Positions 44,732-52,673 of a stretch of DNA of 64,000 bases are shown here, in pieces. How positions within the stretch are numbered: position 1 is the first letter of the stretch; every line of letters begins with the position of its first letter. Location of the stretch: NCBI RefSeq assembly GCF_000720765.1, contig NZ_JODC01000014.1, forward strand, positions 159,604 through 223,603, given 5' to 3'. Origin of the DNA: Streptomyces sp. NRRL S-646 (GTDB lineage: Bacteria; Actinomycetota; Actinomycetes; Streptomycetales; Streptomycetaceae). The notes beneath the pieces were generated by a model. It made no database searches. It was not told where the DNA came from and saw only the letters and a list, made by a program, of their open reading frames with translations. The position numbers and the translations under genes were made by a program.

Positions 44732-45520
44732 ATGACACTACTTACGCATGATCGCTACTGCGATGAGATCGCCCATCAGGTGGAGCAGCTGAGGGCGGTG
44801 GTGACCAGCGGCGCCGATCTGACCGCGACCGTGCCGACCTGCCCGGACTGGACCCTGGAGATGCTCGTCCTGCACATGGGCGGTGTCCTGCGCTGGTCGG
44901 GGACGCTGGTGCGCACCCGGGCGCAGGAGAACATCCCCGACGAAGAGGTGCCGCGCGGTGACGGCCCCGAGAAGCCGGGTGACGCCGCCGCCCTCGACGA
45001 ATGGCTGGCGGAGGCCGGCGAGCTGGCCGTGGGCGCGCTGCGCGAGGCCGGGCCCGATGCGAAGGTGTGGAGCTGGGCCGAGCCGCAGACCGCCGGCTTC
45101 TGGGCCCGCCGCATGGCTCACGAGATCACCGTCCACCGCGCCGACGCCACGCTTGCCGCGGGGCTGCCGTACGAAGTGGCCCCCGACATCGCCGCCGACG
45201 CGATCGACGAGTGGCTGCAGATCGTCGGATGGGTGGGGCAGGAGGAGGGGAACGAAGCGCCGATCGGCGCCGGAAGCAGCATTCACCTCCACGCCACGGA
45301 CACCACTCCGGAGCTGGCTGCCGAGTGGCTGATCGAGGGCACCGAGGAGGGCTTCGGCTGGCGCCGCGGCCACGAGAAGGCGACCGTCGCCCTGCGTGGG
45401 CCGCTCACCTCCCTGCTCCTCGCGTTCTACACCCGACTGCCCCTGGACAGCCCGGAGTTGGAGATCCTCGGCGAACGGAAGCTGCTGGAGTCCTGGCTGG
45501 AGCGGGCGACCTTCGGGTGA
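44732..45520 (+). CDS. Maleylpyruvate isomerase-family mycothiol-dependent enzyme
   Basis: The 262-residue protein has the DinB-like/MDMPI fold: an N-terminal four-helix part with ATVPTCPDWTLEMLVLHMGGVLRW, including the conserved W and the metal-site histidine. ARRMAHEITVHRADA carries the second and third histidines. The C-terminal MDMPI domain is at about 170-255. Such enzymes use mycothiol, the actinobacterial thiol, as cofactor; the reaction here is unknown. ATG 44732 is used, with a GTG 3 nt before. It follows thiQ by 25 bp and may be co-transcribed. Confidence 0.85.
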   Translation: MTLLTHDRYCDEIAHQVEQLRAVVTSGADLTATVPTCPDWTLEMLVLHMGGVLRWSGTLVRTRAQENIPDEEVPRGDGPEKPGDAAALDEWLAEAGELAVGALREAGPDAKVWSWAEPQTAGFWARRMAHEITVHRADATLAAGLPYEVAPDIAADAIDEWLQIVGWVGQEEGNEAPIGAGSSIHLHATDTTPELAAEWLIEGTEEGFGWRRGHEKATVALRGPLTSLLLAFYTRLPLDSPELEILGERKLLESWLERATFG

Positions 45521-45538
45521 CAGCCTCTTTCTGAACGA

Positions 45539-45577
45539 CTGTGGCCCGTCCCCCGGAGTTACGGGGACGGGCCACAG
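45539..45577. terminator. Bidirectional terminator hairpin
   Basis: A perfect 15-bp stem CTGTGGCCCGTCCCC (45539-45553) / 45563-45577 with a 9-nt loop lies between the isomerase-like gene and the converging LAETG gene. CGTTGTTCTG follows on the plus strand. Confidence 0.8.
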
Positions 45578-45596
45578 CGTTGTTCTGTCGGAGGCG

Positions 45597-46289
45597 TCAG
45601 CGGCCGCTGTTCGCCCCACGACGGCGCATGCCGAAGAAGACGGCGCCGCCACCGACCACGACCAGCGCGCCCGCGATACCGGCGATCAGGCCGGTGTTGG
45701 AGCTCGCACCGGTCTCGGCGAGGTTCGAGTCACCGGCCGCCGGGGACGGGGCGTTCGACGAGGTGTCCGCCGGGGGGGTGCTGTCCGAGGCCGACGGGGT
45801 CGGGCTCGGGGACTCTGCCGGAGTCGAGGCGGACTCCGACGGCGACGGGGTCGCAGGCGGGGTCGACTCGTCCTTCGAGCAGCCCTCGGACGGGGTCTTC
45901 AGGTTGCCCTCGATGTCCTTGTCGACGATCGGGTGGTCCTTGTCCTTCCCGGCCGTGACGTGGATGCGGTACTCGGCGTTCGCCGACCAGTCCTCGTTGA
46001 AGGTGACGGTGACACCCTCGCGGGAACCGGTGACGTCCTGCTCGCCGACCTGCTTCGCGTCGGCGCCGTTGTTCTCGAGGAACACGGTGATGGTCGCCGG
46101 AGTGCCGGAGGCGTCCTTGTCGGTGACGGTGATGACGCCCTTGCTGCCGTCGCACTTGGGTGCGGCGGAGAACTCACTGATGTTGCAGGCGAGTGCGCTG
46201 CCCGCGGCGCTCAGCGCGAGCGCGGAGGATGCGGCGGCAACGCCCAGGATCTGCACGGAACGACGTGCGGTACGGCGAGATATGGACAC
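45597..46289 (-). CDS. LAETG-anchored cell-surface protein
   Basis: The 230-residue protein has a signal peptide (about 1-34, ending SAAGSALA) and one extracellular domain (about 35-135) with four cysteines (one near the N-terminus, one at CDGSKG, one at GCSKD). A Ser/Thr/Pro-rich stalk follows. The sortase signal is LAETG (190-194), then a hydrophobic helix ([19 protein letters not shown]) and the basic tail [10 protein letters not shown]. LAxTG is the site used by class E sortases in streptomycetes, as for chaplins. The globular domain is not recognised. Start is GTG 46289, with a consensus promoter about 90 bp upstream. Confidence 0.85.
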   Translation of the reverse strand: MSISRRTARRSVQILGVAAASSALALSAAGSALACNISEFSAAPKCDGSKGVITVTDKDASGTPATITVFLENNGADAKQVGEQDVTGSREGVTVTFNEDWSANAEYRIHVTAGKDKDHPIVDKDIEGNLKTPSEGCSKDESTPPATPSPSESASTPAESPSPTPSASDSTPPADTSSNAPSPAAGDSNLAETGASSNTGLIAGIAGALVVVGGGAVFFGMRRRGANSGR

Positions 46290-46385
46290 GTTTGCCCTTC
46301 ACGGGAGGTGCAACTGCGGGGGGCTGACGAGGGACGTGAAGCGACAGTGGAGGTGAAGCCTCACACTCCCCAGGAGAAACAAAGG

Positions 46386-46413
46386 TTTATAAGCGTTCGA
46401 TAAGGAGTGTCAA
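46386..46413 (-). promoter_or_regulatory. Near-consensus promoter of the LAETG gene (TTGACA-16-TATAAA)
   Basis: On the minus strand TTGACA (46413-46408) is followed after 16 bp by TATAAA (46391-46386). This is as close to the sigma-70 consensus as streptomycete promoters get. The predicted start is near 46378, leaving an untranslated leader of about 90 nt. Confidence 0.6.
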
Positions 46414-46451
46414 TGTACAGGCATGCCTGGGCGGTTGGCTTTGCACTCTTA

Positions 46452-47573
46452 TTAACTGCCGAGACGTTTCAGCGCCGCCGGAGCCTCCTCGATACGGTCA
46501 ACGAGGGCTATACGGGACTCCATTGAGCGTTCCCGGGCGAGTGACTGCAAGAGGGGCCAGGCCGGCAGGCGCTCCGTCCAGTGCGCGCGGTCCACGAGGA
46601 CCATGGGCGTCGGTTCGCCGCGCGACTCGTAGTAGTTGGGCGTCGCGTTGTCGAAGATCTCCTGTACGGTCCCGGCGGCGCCCGGCAGGAAGACCACACC
46701 CGCGTTGGAGCGGGCCAGCAGTCCGTCCTCGCGGGTGGCGTTGGCGAAGTACTTGGCGATGTGCGAGGCGAAGGGGTTCGGCGGCTCGTGGCCGTAGAAC
46801 CAGGTGGGGATGCCGAGGGAGTGGTTGCCCTTCGGCCAGCGGGTGCGCACCTCGAAGGCGGCCCGCGCCCAGTCGGTGATCGAGGGGAAGAAGGCGGGTG
46901 ACTTCGCGAGGAGTTGGCAGGCCTCCTCCAGCATGCCGTCCTCGTACGGCGCCGCGTAGGCGCCCAGGTTCGCCGCCTCCATGGCGCCCGGGCCACCGCC
47001 GGTCGCCACGGTGAACCCGTCGCGGCTCAGCTCACGGCCGAGGCGCGCGGCACCGGCGTAGGCCTCCGTCCCACGTGCCATCGCATGGCCGCCCATCACG
47101 CCCACCACCCGTGCGCCGCGCAGCAGTTCGTCGAGGGCGTCCGATATGGAGTCGTCGTGCACGGCACGCAGCATGGAGGCGAATATGTCGCCGTCGGCCT
47201 TGGTGCGCTGGAACCAGGCGTAGGCGAGGGCGTCCGGCGTCTGCTCGTACCCCTTCTCCAGGGAGGCGAACAGCTCGTCGGGCTGGTACAGGTGCCCGCG
47301 GTAGGGGTCGAAGGGCAGATGGGGGACGGGCGGGAAGACCAGCGCCCCGTCGGCGCGGATCTTCGTCGCCACGTCCTCGCGCATCGGGCAGCCGAGGAAG
47401 ACCGCCTCGGCGGTGTCGGTGGTGAGCAACTCCCTTGTGCGGTCCGTCAGATCGACGGCCTGTACGCGGTAACCGGCGAGGGTGCCGCGGGCCGACACCG
47501 TCGCGTCGAAGTCCTCGAGCGTCTCGATCTCGCGCTCGTCGTGGTGGGCCGCATGGGCCGGGCTCGTCTGCAC
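46452..47573 (-). CDS. LOG-family Rossmann protein (nucleotide 5'-monophosphate nucleosidase-like)
   Basis: The 373-residue protein contains the LOG/TIGR00730-type core: VVGVMGGHAMARGTEAYAGAARLGRELSRDGFTVATGGGPGAMEAANLGAY and the phosphoribohydrolase-like loop PGAAGTVQEIFDN (usual form PGGxGTxxE). It is longer than typical 190-residue LOG enzymes, with an N-terminal extra region (about 1-130). This matches a distinct actinobacterial subgroup that hydrolyses nucleotide monophosphates. Activity is inferred; the second Gly of PGG is replaced by Ala. Start is GTG 47573. It has no same-strand gene directly adjacent. Confidence 0.8.
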   Translation of the reverse strand: MQTSPAHAAHHDEREIETLEDFDATVSARGTLAGYRVQAVDLTDRTRELLTTDTAEAVFLGCPMREDVATKIRADGALVFPPVPHLPFDPYRGHLYQPDELFASLEKGYEQTPDALAYAWFQRTKADGDIFASMLRAVHDDSISDALDELLRGARVVGVMGGHAMARGTEAYAGAARLGRELSRDGFTVATGGGPGAMEAANLGAYAAPYEDGMLEEACQLLAKSPAFFPSITDWARAAFEVRTRWPKGNHSLGIPTWFYGHEPPNPFASHIAKYFANATREDGLLARSNAGVVFLPGAAGTVQEIFDNATPNYYESRGEPTPMVLVDRAHWTERLPAWPLLQSLARERSMESRIALVDRIEEAPAALKRLGS

Positions 47574-47611
47574 GGGCCCATGCTAGGCACGCCGTTCGCC
47601 GAAGCCGTCGG

Positions 47612-48019
47612 TCAGCCCTGGACCGCCGCCGGGTCCATCCACACGACCTCCCAGCTGTGGCCGTCGAGGTCGTCGAAGGAACGGCCGTACATGTAGCCGT
47701 GGTCCTGGACGTCGGCGTTGGCGGTGCCGCCGGCCTCGACCGCCTTGCCCACCAGCTCGTCGACCTTCTCGCGGCTCTCGGCGCTCAGACAGATCAGCAC
47801 CTCGCTGGTCTTCGTCGAGTCCGCGATCTCCTTCTTCGTGAAGTCCGCGTACCGCTGCTTGCTCAGCAGCATCGCGATGATGGTGTCGCTGATCACGACA
47901 CACGTGCAGTCGTCGGTGCTGAACTGCGGGTTGATCGTGTAGCCGAGCTCGGTGAAGAACTTCTTCGACGCGTCGACGTCGTTGGTGGCCAGGTTCACGA
48001 AGATCATCTGCTGGTACAT
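47612..48019 (-). CDS. VOC-family (glyoxalase-like) protein
   Basis: A 135-residue protein with the vicinal-oxygen-chelate fold: MYQQMIFVNLATNDVDASKKFFTELGYTINPQF, then TIIAMLLSKQRYADFTKKEI and the C-terminal DLDGHSWEVVWMDPAAV with a metal-type H and E. It resembles extradiol dioxygenase/glyoxalase-like proteins of unknown substrate. The start ATG 48019 is preceded on the minus strand by GGGAGAGACC. It is close to the LOG gene (39 bp from its start) on the same strand and may be transcribed first. Confidence 0.85.
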   Translation of the reverse strand: MYQQMIFVNLATNDVDASKKFFTELGYTINPQFSTDDCTCVVISDTIIAMLLSKQRYADFTKKEIADSTKTSEVLICLSAESREKVDELVGKAVEAGGTANADVQDHGYMYGRSFDDLDGHSWEVVWMDPAAVQG

Positions 48020-48114
48020 GCGGTCTCTCCCATCGGATGCGTGCTGTTCGCAGGGATAGACCGGGGGCCCGCGCGGAACTCATCGGTGCCTGGGAACTCC
48101 GGTCGTACGAATTC

Positions 48115-49515
48115 TCAGCGGGCCAGTGGCAGGGCCGCCAGCTCCGCCACGATCAGGGTCAGCGGGACGAACAGGGCGAGCAGTGCGCCCACCCGCAGGG
48201 CGGCGGCACTGCGCAGCATCGTGGCGGGGGCGCCGAGGCGCAGCAGGGCCGCCGTCGCGTCGGCCCGCTCGTGCTTCGCCTCCACGGCCGCGGTGAGCAG
48301 CGTGGCGACGGTGCAGCCGGACACGAGGAGCGTGCCGAGGGTGGTGAGCGGCCCGAAGACGGGGGCGTTCGTGTCGTACAGGGCGGCCATGGCGTAGGTG
48401 CCGGAGGCGACCGCGCAGACGATGCCGAGGGGGCGGCCGATGCGGGTGGCCTCCTCCATGAGGACGCGGCCGGCCAGCAGCCGGAGGGCGCCGGGGCGCG
48501 CCGCCTGGAGGAGGCGGCCGCACAGATGGGCCAGGCCGGGGCCGGCGAGGGCGAGGCCGAGGGTGGTGAGGACCCAGCCGAGGAGGACCGCGGGGGCACC
48601 GGTGGCAAGGCTGCCGGGGAGGCGGGGGCCGGTCGACGCGCCGGTGGCGTAGGCCTGCACGGCCAGGCCCGCGGTGAGTACGGCGACGCCCCAGGGGAGG
48701 CCCGCGGGGGCGGTGCCGGGCGCGGGAAGTTGGGGCGGGGAGTCGGGGGCGGGGTTAGGCTGAGCATCGGTCGAGTCGTGGCCCGGCGGTGGCACTGCGG
48801 GTGCGGGGTCGCTCGCCCGCGGCGCCGGGGTGCCGCCTGTCTCCGGCCCGGGTGCCGCGCCGGCCGTACGACTGCCCGTGGGCTGGGTGCGCAGACGTGC
48901 GCCGAAGCGGCCGTATGTGCCGAAGGTCTCCCGTGCCACCGTCCGGCCGTATGCCCCGAAGCGGCCGTAGTGCCGTGCCACCGCTCGTGCCGCGGCCGGC
49001 CTCGCGTCCCGTGGGAGCAGAACCAGCGCCACCGTCGCCGACGCGATCGCCGGGACCAGCGCCAGCAGCGTCAGGGCCGCGGGGACGGGCAGTGGCTGGT
49101 CCGCGGCCAGGAACACCGAGGCCGCGCCGTCGAAGGGGACTCCGGTGAGGTCGCCGCGGAGGTCGAGGAAGACGAGAAGGGCCAGCAGCGAGCCCAGTGT
49201 GCAGGACATGGCCGTCGTCGTGGCCGACACCGTCATCAGGCGGAACGGGCCCAGGCCGATGGCTGCGAGGCCGGTGCGGGGTTTCGTGCCGGGGTCGGTG
49301 CGGGCCACCGCCACCGCGAAGTGGACGGTGGCGGCCAGCGGGGTCAGACACCAGGCGAGCCGGAGGGCCGAGCCGCCGGGGTTCTCCGCATGGCTCATCG
49401 CGTAGCCGAGGGCGCACAGCAGGAGGAAGCCCGTGCCGGCCGACGCCACCGCCACCAGGAGGCGGCGCAGCTGTACGGCCGGGTGGGCGCCGCGGGTCAG
49501 ACGGAGAGCGAGCAC
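48115..49515 (-). CDS. ABC transporter membrane protein (FtsX-like, uncharacterised)
   Basis: The 466-residue protein has about ten hydrophobic segments: a group of four in the first 170 residues (LLVAVASAGTGFLLLCALGY and following), a long hydrophilic proline-rich linker (about 205-285), and a second group after 290. The arrangement resembles MacB/LolC-type permeases, but the sequence is diverged and I cannot name its substrate. It overlaps the ATPase gene by 19 bp (start GTG 49515), so it is coupled. The linker DNA contains a diverged copy of the dispersed hairpin repeat. Confidence 0.75.
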   Translation of the reverse strand: MLALRLTRGAHPAVQLRRLLVAVASAGTGFLLLCALGYAMSHAENPGGSALRLAWCLTPLAATVHFAVAVARTDPGTKPRTGLAAIGLGPFRLMTVSATTTAMSCTLGSLLALLVFLDLRGDLTGVPFDGAASVFLAADQPLPVPAALTLLALVPAIASATVALVLLPRDARPAAARAVARHYGRFGAYGRTVARETFGTYGRFGARLRTQPTGSRTAGAAPGPETGGTPAPRASDPAPAVPPPGHDSTDAQPNPAPDSPPQLPAPGTAPAGLPWGVAVLTAGLAVQAYATGASTGPRLPGSLATGAPAVLLGWVLTTLGLALAGPGLAHLCGRLLQAARPGALRLLAGRVLMEEATRIGRPLGIVCAVASGTYAMAALYDTNAPVFGPLTTLGTLLVSGCTVATLLTAAVEAKHERADATAALLRLGAPATMLRSAAALRVGALLALFVPLTLIVAELAALPLAR

Positions 49516-50237
49516 GGGGCCCGGCCTTCCGTCTCGGCCACCGGGGGCAGGTGGACCGTGTTCACGCATCTTCCGTCGAGCAGCGACAGCGTGCGGTCGG
49601 CGATGGCCGCGGTCTCCGGGTCGTGGGTGGCCACCACGACGGTGATGCCGTGCGACCGGGCCGCCGTGGTGAGCGTGCGCAGGACGTGCGCGCGGTCGGC
49701 GCGGTGCAGGGGGGCCGTGGGCTCGTCGGCGAAGAGGACGGTGGGGCCCTGGGCGAGGGCCCGGGCGATCGACACGCGCTGCCGCTCGGCCTGCTTCATC
49801 TCGTGCGGGCGCCGACGGGACAGGTCGCCGACGTCGAGGCGTTCGAGCCACTCCAGGGCTGCCGTCCTGGCGCGCTCGCGGCTGGTGCCGCGGAGCATCA
49901 GCGGCAGGGCGGCGTTCTCCCAGGCGTTCAGTTCGGGTACGAGCACGGGGGCCGGGTCGATCCAGCCGAAGCGGTCGCGGCGCAGGCGCTCCCGGGCCGG
50001 CTGGGCCAGGGTGTGGACCGGCACGCTGTTGAACCAGACCTCGCCCCGCTGGGCCGTCACCAGGCCGGACAGACAGCGCAGCAGGGTCGTCTTACCGCTG
50101 CCCCGGGGGCCGCTGACGGCGAGGATCTCGCCCTCCCGGACACCGAACGAGACGCCGCTGAGCGCGGGCGAGCCGTCACTGTGCTGGAAGTGCAGTGAGC
50201 GTGCCCAGAGCACGTCATTGTCCGGCGGGGCCTCCAT
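49497..50237 (-). CDS. ABC transporter ATP-binding protein with degenerate signature
   Basis: The 246-residue protein has Walker A GPRGSGKTTLL (about residue 46), Walker B VLFADEPTAPL and the H-loop VVVATHD. It is like LolD/MacB ATPases that pair with FtsX-type permeases. The ABC signature, usually LSGGQQQR, reads MKQAERQRVSIARAL, and the D-loop SALD is replaced by APLH. It may be a poor ATPase. ATG 50237 is used, with GAGGTG upstream on the minus strand; the frame continues upstream in arginine-rich non-family sequence. It is the first gene of the pair. Confidence 0.82.
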   Translation of the reverse strand: MEAPPDNDVLWARSLHFQHSDGSPALSGVSFGVREGEILAVSGPRGSGKTTLLRCLSGLVTAQRGEVWFNSVPVHTLAQPARERLRRDRFGWIDPAPVLVPELNAWENAALPLMLRGTSRERARTAALEWLERLDVGDLSRRRPHEMKQAERQRVSIARALAQGPTVLFADEPTAPLHRADRAHVLRTLTTAARSHGITVVVATHDPETAAIADRTLSLLDGRCVNTVHLPPVAETEGRAPCSLSV

Positions 50238-50608
50238 GGGCGTACACCTCGGTTCGGATCTGTGGTTCCCGTGATCTTTGTTCCCCCGTGCGGGGGAACG
50301 AGGACAGGGCCGATCGGTTACCAGGCACGCTAAGGAGCGGCGGCGCCGACGCCGGACAGCACGCGGCCCGGCATGCACCCTTCTCACTCGTACGGGTGCA
50401 TCCCGGGCCCAGGGCCTGTGCTGAGTCCCCCGCCTGCGCCCCGACGCCCGGCATGCACGCTCGGCGCACGGCGCCGCAGGACAGGTGGCTCCGCCACATG
50501 ACCTGCGACACCGCACGCCGATCGCACGCACCGACCGCCGCTGCGCCCGCGCTCCGCGCGGACGACGGGGCACTCAGCACAGGCCCTGAGCCGTCTAACC
50601 GCCGGAGG
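50238..50608. promoter_or_regulatory. Spacer with palindrome upstream of the ABC pair
   Basis: These 371 bp between the aminotransferase 3' end and the ABC ATPase start have no supported gene. A 20-bp palindrome GTTCCCCCGTGCGGGGGAAC (50280-50299) lies about 45 bp before the ATPase start, where an operator would be. No -35/-10 pair was clear. Confidence 0.45.
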
Positions 50609-51991
50609 CTAGAGCTTCGTCCACGCCTCCGTCAGCGTGCCGCGCAGGATCTGCTCGATCTCGTCGAAGGTCTCCTGGTTGGAGATCAGCGGCGGGGCGA
50701 GCTGGATCACCGGGTCGCCGCGGTCGTCGGCACGGCAGTACAGGCCGTTGTCGAACAGGGCCTTGGAGAGGTAGCCGTACAGGACGCGCTCGGTCTCCTC
50801 GTCGTTGAAGGACTCCTTGGTGTGCTTGTCCTTCACCAGCTCGATGCCGTAGAAGAAGCCGTTGCCGCGGACGTCACCGACGATCGGCAGGTCGTGCAGC
50901 TTCTCCAGGGTGGCGCGGAACGCGCCCTCGTTGTCCAGCACGTGCTGGTTGAGGCCCTCGCGCTCGAACAGGTCGAGGTTGGCGAGGCCGACCGCCGCGG
51001 AGACCGGGTGGCCGCCGAAGGTGTAGCCGTGCAGGAAGACGTTGTCCTCCTTGTAGAACGGCTCGGCGAGGCGGTCGGAGATGATGCACGCGCCGATCGG
51101 GGAGTAGCCCGAGGTCATGCCCTTGGCGCAGGTGATCATGTCCGGGACGTAGCCGAACTTGTCGCAGGCGAAGGTCGTGCCCAGGCGGCCGAAGGCGCAG
51201 ATGACCTCGTCCGAGACGAGCAGCACGTCGTACTGGTCGCAGATCTCGCGCACGCGCTGGAAGTAGCCGGGCGGGGGCGGGAAGCAGCCGCCGGCGTTCT
51301 GCACCGGCTCCAGGAAGACCGCGGCGACCGTGTCCGGGCCCTCGAAGAGGATCTGCTGCTCGATCTGGTCGGCGGCCCAGCGGCCGAAGGCCTCCGGGTC
51401 GTCGCCGAAGAGCGGGGCGCGGTAGATGTTGGTGTTCGGGACCTTGTGCGCGCCCGGGACCAGCGGCTCGAACGGGGCCTTCAGGCCCGGCAGGCCGGTG
51501 ATCGACAGGGCGCCCTGCGGGGTGCCGTGATAGGCGACCGCGCGGGAGATGACCTTGTACTTGGTGGGCTTGCCGACCAGCTTGAAGTACTGCTTGGCGA
51601 GCTTCCAGGCGGTTTCGACGGCCTCGCCGCCGCCGGTGGTGAAGAAGACCTTGTTCAGGTCGCCCGGGGCCTCGTCGGCGAGACGCTCCGCCAGCTCCAC
51701 GGCCTTCGGGTGGGCGTAGGACCACACCGGGAAGAACGCCAGCTCCTGCGCCTGCTTGAAGGCGGTCTCGGCGAGCTCCGTGCGGCCGTGACCGGCCTGG
51801 ACCACGAACAGACCCGCGAGACCGTCGAGGTAGCGCTTGCCCTTGTCGTCGTAGATGTAGGTGCCCTCGCCGCGCACGATCGTCGGGACGGGGGAGTTCT
51901 CGTACGAGGACATGCGGGTGAAGTGCATCCACAGGTGGTCGTACGCGGTCTTGCTGAGGTCCTTCTGGCTCACGGTTATCGGGTTCCCCAC
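50609..51991 (-). CDS. Class III aminotransferase, putrescine/GABA-pyruvate type
   Basis: The 460-residue PLP enzyme has the omega-aminotransferase motifs: RYLDGLAGLFVVQAGHGRTELAE, FFTTGGGEAVETAWKLAKQY, AAVFLEPVQNAGG, LLVSDEVICAFGRLG and the PLP-binding lysine in CAKGMTSGYSP (Lys290). Its neighbours are an Lrp regulator and gamma-aminobutyraldehyde dehydrogenase. This suggests it transaminates putrescine (or a related amine) with pyruvate as acceptor. ATG 51991 overlaps the Lrp gene's stop by 16 bp. A homologous arrangement is known in S. coelicolor polyamine catabolism. Confidence 0.88.
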   Translation of the reverse strand: MGNPITVSQKDLSKTAYDHLWMHFTRMSSYENSPVPTIVRGEGTYIYDDKGKRYLDGLAGLFVVQAGHGRTELAETAFKQAQELAFFPVWSYAHPKAVELAERLADEAPGDLNKVFFTTGGGEAVETAWKLAKQYFKLVGKPTKYKVISRAVAYHGTPQGALSITGLPGLKAPFEPLVPGAHKVPNTNIYRAPLFGDDPEAFGRWAADQIEQQILFEGPDTVAAVFLEPVQNAGGCFPPPPGYFQRVREICDQYDVLLVSDEVICAFGRLGTTFACDKFGYVPDMITCAKGMTSGYSPIGACIISDRLAEPFYKEDNVFLHGYTFGGHPVSAAVGLANLDLFEREGLNQHVLDNEGAFRATLEKLHDLPIVGDVRGNGFFYGIELVKDKHTKESFNDEETERVLYGYLSKALFDNGLYCRADDRGDPVIQLAPPLISNQETFDEIEQILRGTLTEAWTKL

Positions 51992-52494
51992 ATGTAGGTC
52001 TGCTTCTTCAGCTTCAGGTAGACGAAGCTTTCGGTGGAGCGCACGCCGGGCAGCGCCCGGATGCGTTTGTTGATGACGTCCAGCAGGTGGTCGTCGTCCT
52101 CACAGACAACCTCCGCGAGGATGTCGAACGAGCCCGCGGTCATCACCACGTACTCGACTTCCGACATGTCAGTCAGCGCCTCGGCGATCTTCTCCACGTC
52201 GCCCTCGACGTTGACGCCGACCATCGCCTGCCGGCGGAAGCCCACGGTGAGCGGGTCCGTGACGGCGACGATCTGCATCACGCCCTGGTCGAGCAGCTTC
52301 TGGACGCGCTGGCGCACGGCCGCCTCGGACAGGCCCACGGCCTTGCCGATCGCGGCGTACGGCCGGCGGCCGTCCTCCTGGAGCTGTTCGATGATGGCGA
52401 GGGAGACGGCATCCAGATGGGGAGTGCCGTTCCTGGACTCGCGGGACGAGTCCCTTTGCTCTGCGCTTCGACTGGCCACGACCTCACTGTGCAC
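51976..52494 (-). CDS. Lrp/AsnC-family regulator
   Basis: The 172-residue protein has a disordered N-terminus of about 30 residues, then the Lrp winged helix (LDAVSLAIIEQLQEDGRRPYAAIGKAVGLSEAAVRQRVQKLLDQGVM). The RAM effector domain follows (GVNVEGDVEKIAEALTDMSEVEYVVMTAGSFDILAEVVCEDDDHLLDVI). It is the likely local regulator of putrescine/GABA catabolism; it overlaps the aminotransferase gene and is divergent from the dehydrogenase gene. The start is uncertain. GTG 52494 is used, and a TTG at 52515 is possible. Confidence 0.9.
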   Translation of the reverse strand: MHSEVVASRSAEQRDSSRESRNGTPHLDAVSLAIIEQLQEDGRRPYAAIGKAVGLSEAAVRQRVQKLLDQGVMQIVAVTDPLTVGFRRQAMVGVNVEGDVEKIAEALTDMSEVEYVVMTAGSFDILAEVVCEDDDHLLDVINKRIRALPGVRSTESFVYLKLKKQTYMWGTR

Positions 52495-52544
52495 GACGTC
52501 TCGACGGTTCCGCAAGGGTGGACCGATGAAATTCGTTGTTTACG

Positions 52545-52631
52545 TGACTGAGACCTGCGGATTTCGCAGCCTTGATGCGACTGGGGGTGTTGAAAACGTG
52601 GGAGTGCCGATTAGGGTGGGTGTCTCAGTCA
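52545..52631 (+). promoter_or_regulatory. Promoter of the dehydrogenase gene with a 10-bp dyad
   Basis: TGACTGAGAC (52545-52554) and its exact inverse GTCTCAGTCA (52622-52631) are 67 bp apart. The second overlaps the predicted start of a promoter TTGAAA (52590-52595)-16-TAGGGT (52612-52617). Lrp proteins bind paired sites and wrap DNA between them. This is the candidate operator of the divergent regulator. Confidence 0.55.
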
Positions 52632-52673
52632 TTGGACAGCCGAAACAGATTCAGAACTGACAGGAGGCCGGCA

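Noticed and set aside
50280..50299. Palindrome considered as a CRISPR repeat
   Set aside because: It occurs once, with no spacer array and no cas gene.
50238..50573. N-terminal extension of the ABC ATPase
   Set aside because: The extension is arginine-rich non-coding-like sequence; ATG 50237 has a good ribosome site and gives the normal ATPase length.
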